DNA from: Actinomadura macra NBRC 14102
GTDB taxonomy: Bacteria; Actinomycetota; Actinomycetes; Streptosporangiales; Streptosporangiaceae
Direction of reading: 5' to 3'
NCBI RefSeq assembly: GCF_001552215.1
Contig: NZ_BCQT01000006.1
Location: 62,001 to 126,000 of the forward strand
Length of the DNA: 64,000 nt
Shown here: positions 60,859-64,000 of the stretch, piece after piece
Position numbering within the stretch: position 1 is the first letter of the stretch
Layout of the letters: each line of letters opens with the position of its first letter
Position numbers and translations under genes: made by a program
The notes under the pieces: generated by a model
What the model was told of the DNA's origin: nothing
The model's database searches: none
What the model saw: the letters and a program-made list of their open reading frames with translations, nothing else

Positions 60859-62751
60859 CTAGCGCCGTGCGAGATGGCGCAGGTAGGCGTCGCGGTCGAG
60901 CGGATCACCGTCCGTGCGCTCGCGCTCGGGCGGCCGTCCGGTCACGGGACGCTCACCGGACGGCCGCGACCACCACACCCCCTCGCCGTTCGTCAGCGCG
61001 GGAAGCGACTGCTCGGCCTCGCGGGCCAGGGACGCGGGGATCTCGCCGCGGACCGTCCAGCCCTCGGACGCCGGCTCCGGTTCCAGGGCACCGGCGCCGA
61101 GCGCGGTCAGCCTGGCCAGGACGGGGCTCAGCGCCTCGCCGGGAATCTCCGCCTCGAAGGCGTGGCACGGCTCGAACACGCGGGTCCCGGCCTCGGCCAG
61201 CGCCCGCATGAGCACGAGCGGGGTGAGGCCGCGGAAATCGGCGGCCGTGCTGAGCGGCGCGGCGTACCCCGACCGGGTGAGGACGACCGCGCAGTCGGTC
61301 ACCGGCCAGCCGTGCAGGCCCTGCTCCAGCGTGCGGTGGACGGTCTCCTCGATCGCCCGGTCGAGCGCGTGCGGCAACGCCCCGAGCTCGACCTCGCGGC
61401 GGAAACTGACACCGGTCCCCGGCTCGACGCGCAGCCCGACGCTGGCCCAGAAGTCGGGCGTGCGGCGCCGCCAGTTCATGTCCTCCGCAGCCTCGCCGAC
61501 GCCCGCCGGACGCTCCAGATAGACGGTGCGGCTCGCCTCGAACACCGCCTCGACGCCCGCGTCCGCGCGCAGCCGGGCCCCGATGATCTCCTTCTGCACC
61601 TCCCCGTACAGCAGGACGGACGTGGCGCCGCCGGGCGCGGGCCGCGCCCGGATCAGCGGGTCCTCCTCGGCGAGGTCGAGCAACGCGCCGCGCAGCCGGG
61701 CCGAGTCCGCGGGCCGCCGCGCGCGGACGACCGTCTCCAGGCTCGGCGGGTGGAACGGCGTGACGGCGCGCACCGGCGCCCCGATCCGGTCACCGACGCG
61801 GATACCGGCGAGGCCCCGGACACGGCCGATGTTCCCGGCGGTCAGGTGGGGCCCGGACGGGCCCACGACGTCCAGCCCGGTGACCCGCCCGACCCGTCCG
61901 CCGATGGTGACACGCTGACGGAGCCGCAGCTCTCCGGAGAACAGCCGCAGATAGGCGGCCCTCTCCCCGGACGGGCCGCGTTCGACGGCGAAGACCGAAC
62001 CGCGGGTCTCCCCGCCCGCGTCCCCGTCGGCCGGAGGAAGCAGGTTCCCGATCCCGTCCAGCAGCTCGGCGACACCCGCGCCGGTCACCGCCGACCCGAA
62101 GTAGAGGGGGTGCACCAGTCCAGCAGCTGTCTGGACCCGCAACGCGTCCCGGACGACAGCGGACGCCGGTTCCCGCCCGTCCACGAGGGCTTCGAGGAGC
62201 GCGTCGTCGTTCTCGGCGAGGATCTCGGCCGAAACGGCACGGGCGGTGGTGCCGGCCGTGGCGGTCCCGACGTCGCGGACGTCGTTCAGCGGGACGGCAC
62301 GCTCCGACAACCGCCGCCGGATCGCGGCAAGGGTCCCCTCGCCGCTCGCGCCCATCCGGTCGATCTTGTTGACGAAGATCAAGGTGGGCAGGCGCAGGGC
62401 GCGCAACGTCCGCATCAGCACACGGGTCTGCGCCTGGACGCCCTCCACGGCCGACATCACCAGAACGGCGCCGTCCAGCACGCCGAGGGCGCGCTCGACC
62501 TCCGCGACGAAGTCGGCGTGGCCCGGGGTGTCGATCAGGTTGACGTCCAGCCCGCCGGCGCGGAAGGACGCGACGGCGGTGCGGATCGTGATGCCGCGGC
62601 TGCGCTCCAGCTCACCGCGATCGGTCTGCGTATCGCCCGCGTCGACGCTGCCGAGCCGCCCGATGGCGCCGGTGTCGTACAGCAGCCGTTCGGTCAGGCT
62701 GGTCTTGCCCGCGTCAACATGCGCGAGGATGCCGAGGTTGAGGGTGGCCAT
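60859..62751 (-). CDS. Tet(M)-family ribosomal protection GTPase
   Basis: 630 residues of the EF-G/Tet(M) family from the ATG at 62751. G1 is A-H-V-D-A-G-K-T, G3 is D-T-P-G-H-A-D-F, G4 is N-K-I-D-R-M; G2 includes R-G-I-T-I. Domains II-V follow with the usual order, and length fits Tet proteins rather than EF-G (about 700). It should remove tetracycline-like drugs from the ribosome, although chromosomal actinomycete copies often have other or unknown roles. A possible 34-residue leader frame overlaps its start, suggesting attenuation. Confidence 0.9.
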   Translation of the reverse strand: MATLNLGILAHVDAGKTSLTERLLYDTGAIGRLGSVDAGDTQTDRGELERSRGITIRTAVASFRAGGLDVNLIDTPGHADFVAEVERALGVLDGAVLVMSAVEGVQAQTRVLMRTLRALRLPTLIFVNKIDRMGASGEGTLAAIRRRLSERAVPLNDVRDVGTATAGTTARAVSAEILAENDDALLEALVDGREPASAVVRDALRVQTAAGLVHPLYFGSAVTGAGVAELLDGIGNLLPPADGDAGGETRGSVFAVERGPSGERAAYLRLFSGELRLRQRVTIGGRVGRVTGLDVVGPSGPHLTAGNIGRVRGLAGIRVGDRIGAPVRAVTPFHPPSLETVVRARRPADSARLRGALLDLAEEDPLIRARPAPGGATSVLLYGEVQKEIIGARLRADAGVEAVFEASRTVYLERPAGVGEAAEDMNWRRRTPDFWASVGLRVEPGTGVSFRREVELGALPHALDRAIEETVHRTLEQGLHGWPVTDCAVVLTRSGYAAPLSTAADFRGLTPLVLMRALAEAGTRVFEPCHAFEAEIPGEALSPVLARLTALGAGALEPEPASEGWTVRGEIPASLAREAEQSLPALTNGEGVWWSRPSGERPVTGRPPERERTDGDPLDRDAYLRHLARR

Positions 62752-62818
62752 GTGCGGTGAAGTCCTCGAAAGCTCTCGTCCTGACAGGGAACTGGGAGAA
62801 TCCGAAGACTCGGCGCAT
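62714..62818 (-). CDS. possible leader peptide of the Tet(M)-like gene
   Basis: 34 codons from an ATG at 62818 with GGAGG 4 nt upstream, a much better site than that of the GTPase itself. It reads M-R-R-V-F-G-F-S-Q-F-P-V-R, then overlaps the first 38 nt of the GTPase gene in another frame. Ribosomes translating it would pass over the downstream start, so translation could be coupled or attenuated, as with other ribosome-targeted resistance genes. This is inference from layout only. Confidence 0.5.
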   Translation of the reverse strand: MRRVFGFSQFPVRTRAFEDFTAHGHPQPRHPRAC

Positions 62819-62905
62819 CTCGCCTCCATCGCTAGATCGAACCAACCTGACCATGCTGCCAGCCGGGTCCGTACACGGAAACCGAATATTCTCTAGGCTC
62901 GGGGC

Positions 62906-63658
62906 GTGCTGCTCCTGACAACGCTGGAAGCGTGGCGAGCCCAGCCCGGCCCGAGGTTCGTCCTGTCCGACGCGGGCGCCGTGTGGGCGCCCGACGACAG
63001 GCCCGACCCGGAGGACGCGCTCGCGATCGCCGACGATGTGTTCGAGGAGGGCCAGGTCGTCGCGGTCACCCTCGATCCCGCACCCGGCCTGACACCGCCG
63101 CGCGGAATGATCGACCGGACGACGGCGACGGACGTCCGGTACGCGAGGCGGGCCCCGGACGGCCGTCACGTGGCGTTCCTGCCGCGCCCCGCCACCGCCG
63201 AGGCGCTCGACCTGCTCCCCCACCCCGAGGGCGGCTGGTACCGCGAGACGTGGCGGTCGGACGTCCGCTTCACCCCCGCCGGCTATCCCGGCGAGCGGGC
63301 GAGCGCCACCGGCATCTACTTCCTGCTGCCGCCCGGCGAGGAGTCGATGTGGCACAGCGTCCGCTCCGCCGAGGTGTGGCTGTGGCACAGCGGCGGTCCG
63401 CTGGAGCTCCTGCTGGCGGGCAACGGCGACCGCCCGTCGGACACCGAGGAAACGATCACCCTGGGCCCGGACGTGACGTCCGGTCAGGCCCCGCAAGCGG
63501 TAGTGCCCGCCGGAGCCTGGCAAGCAGCACGCCCCGCCGCGGGGCAGGAGGTCCTGGTCAGCTGCATAGTCTCCCCCGGCTTCGACTTCGCCGACTTCAA
63601 GGCCGGACCGAGCGGCAGCGACGCGGAAACCGGCGCCAAGGGCCCGTCCACGGGGTGA
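62906..63658 (+). CDS. cupin-family protein (cupin_5/DUF985-like)
   Basis: 250 residues from the GTG at 62906. Residues about 100-220 hold L-P-H-P-E-G-G-W-Y-R-E-T-W and G-I-Y-F-L-L-P-P-G-E-E-S-M-W-H-S-V-R-S-A-E-V-W-L-W-H-S-G, the cupin_5 fold signatures. The preceding 95 residues are an extra domain of unknown type. A -10-like TAGGCT lies at 62894-62899, so transcription probably begins at or next to the GTG (leaderless). It is divergent from the Tet(M)-like gene. Confidence 0.88.
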   Translation: MLLLTTLEAWRAQPGPRFVLSDAGAVWAPDDRPDPEDALAIADDVFEEGQVVAVTLDPAPGLTPPRGMIDRTTATDVRYARRAPDGRHVAFLPRPATAEALDLLPHPEGGWYRETWRSDVRFTPAGYPGERASATGIYFLLPPGEESMWHSVRSAEVWLWHSGGPLELLLAGNGDRPSDTEETITLGPDVTSGQAPQAVVPAGAWQAARPAAGQEVLVSCIVSPGFDFADFKAGPSGSDAETGAKGPSTG

Positions 63659-63688
63659 CATCAGCCGTCACGCGAGCGCGAAACCCGA

Positions 63689-63722
63689 CCGGTGGGGCAA
63701 AGCCGAAGACAAGCCCCACCGG
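63689..63722. terminator. 10-bp stem-loop terminator after cupin gene
   Basis: CCGGTGGGGC (63689-63698) pairs perfectly with GCCCCACCGG (63713-63722), 14-nt loop. It sits inside a larger pairing of GCGAGCGCG (63672-63680) with CGCGCTCGC (63742-63750). Confidence 0.85.
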
Positions 63723-63761
63723 GAAGATCGCGAAGCGATGACGCGCTCGCAAAATCATGGT

Positions 63762-63791
63762 CGAGGGGCGAGCCGCCAGGCGAGCCCCTCG
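63762..63791. terminator. 8-bp stem-loop terminator between convergent genes
   Basis: CGAGGGGC (63762-63769) and GCCCCTCG (63784-63791), 14-nt loop, 13 bp from the stop of the minus-strand CvnD-like gene. It can serve either direction. Confidence 0.8.
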
Positions 63792-63803
63792 GGCCAGGAT
63801 TTC

Positions 63804-64000
63804 CTAATAAACAGCCTGCCGTCCGCTCATGGTGCGCATGATGTGCTCGACGAGTGTGATGAGGACCTTCTTGGCGTCCTCGCGGTCGCGGACGTCACAG
63901 TCGATCACCGGCACGTCCGCGGGCAGGTCCAGGGCGTCGCGGACCTGGCCGGGCGAGTGGCGTCCGGCTCCGTCGAACCGGTTGACCCCGACGATGAACG
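63804..64000 (-). CDS. CvnD-like small GTPase of a conservon, N-terminus outside window
   Basis: The last 65 codons are visible, ending in TAG at 63804-63806. They read F-I-V-G-V-N-R-F-D-G-A-G-R-H-S, A-L-D-L-P-A-D-V-P-V-I-D-C-D-V-R-D-R and V-L-I-T-L-V-E-H-I-M, which match the C-terminal part of MglA-like GTPases encoded as the last gene (cvnD) of actinomycete conservons. The sensor-kinase-like, roadblock and DUF742 partner genes would lie to the right. Confidence 0.85.
   Translation of the reverse strand, partial: FIVGVNRFDGAGRHSPGQVRDALDLPADVPVIDCDVRDREDAKKVLITLVEHIMRTMSGRQAVY

Noticed and set aside
62932..63741. 269-codon plus-strand frame
   Set aside because: It is an Arg/Pro-rich shadow of the cupin gene in another frame.

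Overview
The window is very GC-rich, uses GTG starts often, and packs its genes into long runs that overlap by 4 bp (ATGA/GTGA). It carries the edge of a conservon and a protein resembling the SCO2583/SCO2584 spore-wall group. Together these point to a filamentous actinomycete. A Thermomonosporaceae-like genome (Actinomadura or relative) is possible, but no ribosomal RNA or other marker is present to fix the genus. I saw no tRNA or rRNA gene, transposase, phage gene or CRISPR array.

Layout. (1) 1-2,678: a DUF4037 protein cut by the left edge, an alpha/beta-hydrolase that has lost two catalytic residues, and a Clp-N-domain protein whose leaderless promoter lies inside twin 19-bp palindromes. 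(2) 2,662-9,574: a candidate beta-lactone natural-product cluster. OleA-like ketosynthase, family-2 glycosyltransferase, P450, OleC-like ligase and OleD-like reductase run as one operon, with a second P450 divergent. No OleB decarboxylase is visible. (3) 9,579-15,053: two membrane proteins, an unknown protein, a sugar MFS transporter and a glucose-dehydrogenase-like enzyme. (4) 15,265-16,668: a P450 behind an exact match to the KstR operator pattern. (5) 16,721-22,057: glycosyltransferase, methyltransferase and terpene-cyclase-fold trio, then an XRE/TPR regulator facing two small proteins.

(6) 22,156-36,968: the most unusual region. Twelve minus-strand genes begin with a 61-residue acidic peptide bearing an F-D-L-D motif and a C-terminus without Ser, Thr or Cys. 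Then come a TPR protein, two short LanB-type enzymes lacking an elimination domain, a possible cysteine-less radical-SAM relative between them, a TldD/TldE-like protease pair, and FAD, VOC, FMN-reductase, methyltransferase and cyclase-family tailoring enzymes. The best reading is a scaffold-peptide (PEARL/pearlin-type) pathway: aminoacyl-tRNA-dependent enzymes extend the peptide, tailoring enzymes modify the added residue, and TldD/E releases it.

(7) 37,302-38,981: a secreted beta-propeller protein, a 16-bp tandem repeat with a strong hairpin, and a methyltransferase pseudogene. (8) 39,105-52,530: an aromatic catabolism region. A two-component flavin hydroxylase (MhaA/MhaB-like), alcohol and aldehyde dehydrogenases, an ABC importer and a hydrolase form one operon, with a divergent IclR regulator over a clear palindrome. 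An SDR, homogentisate 1,2-dioxygenase and a GntR regulator follow. Together they could carry a hydroxyphenyl-alcohol or -acetate to homogentisate and open its ring. (9) 52,549-64,000: a methyltransferase and a ferredoxin flanking a second KstR-type site, a secreted nuclease-like protein, a 26-residue cysteine-rich peptide, a GNAT enzyme, a membrane-anchored BNR-repeat protein, a DUF1707 protein, a Uma2 protein, a Tet(M)-family GTPase with a possible leader peptide, a cupin, and the end of a CvnD-like GTPase.

Starts were chosen from ribosome-binding sites, overlaps and family N-termini. All functions are inferred by reading translations; no database search was run.
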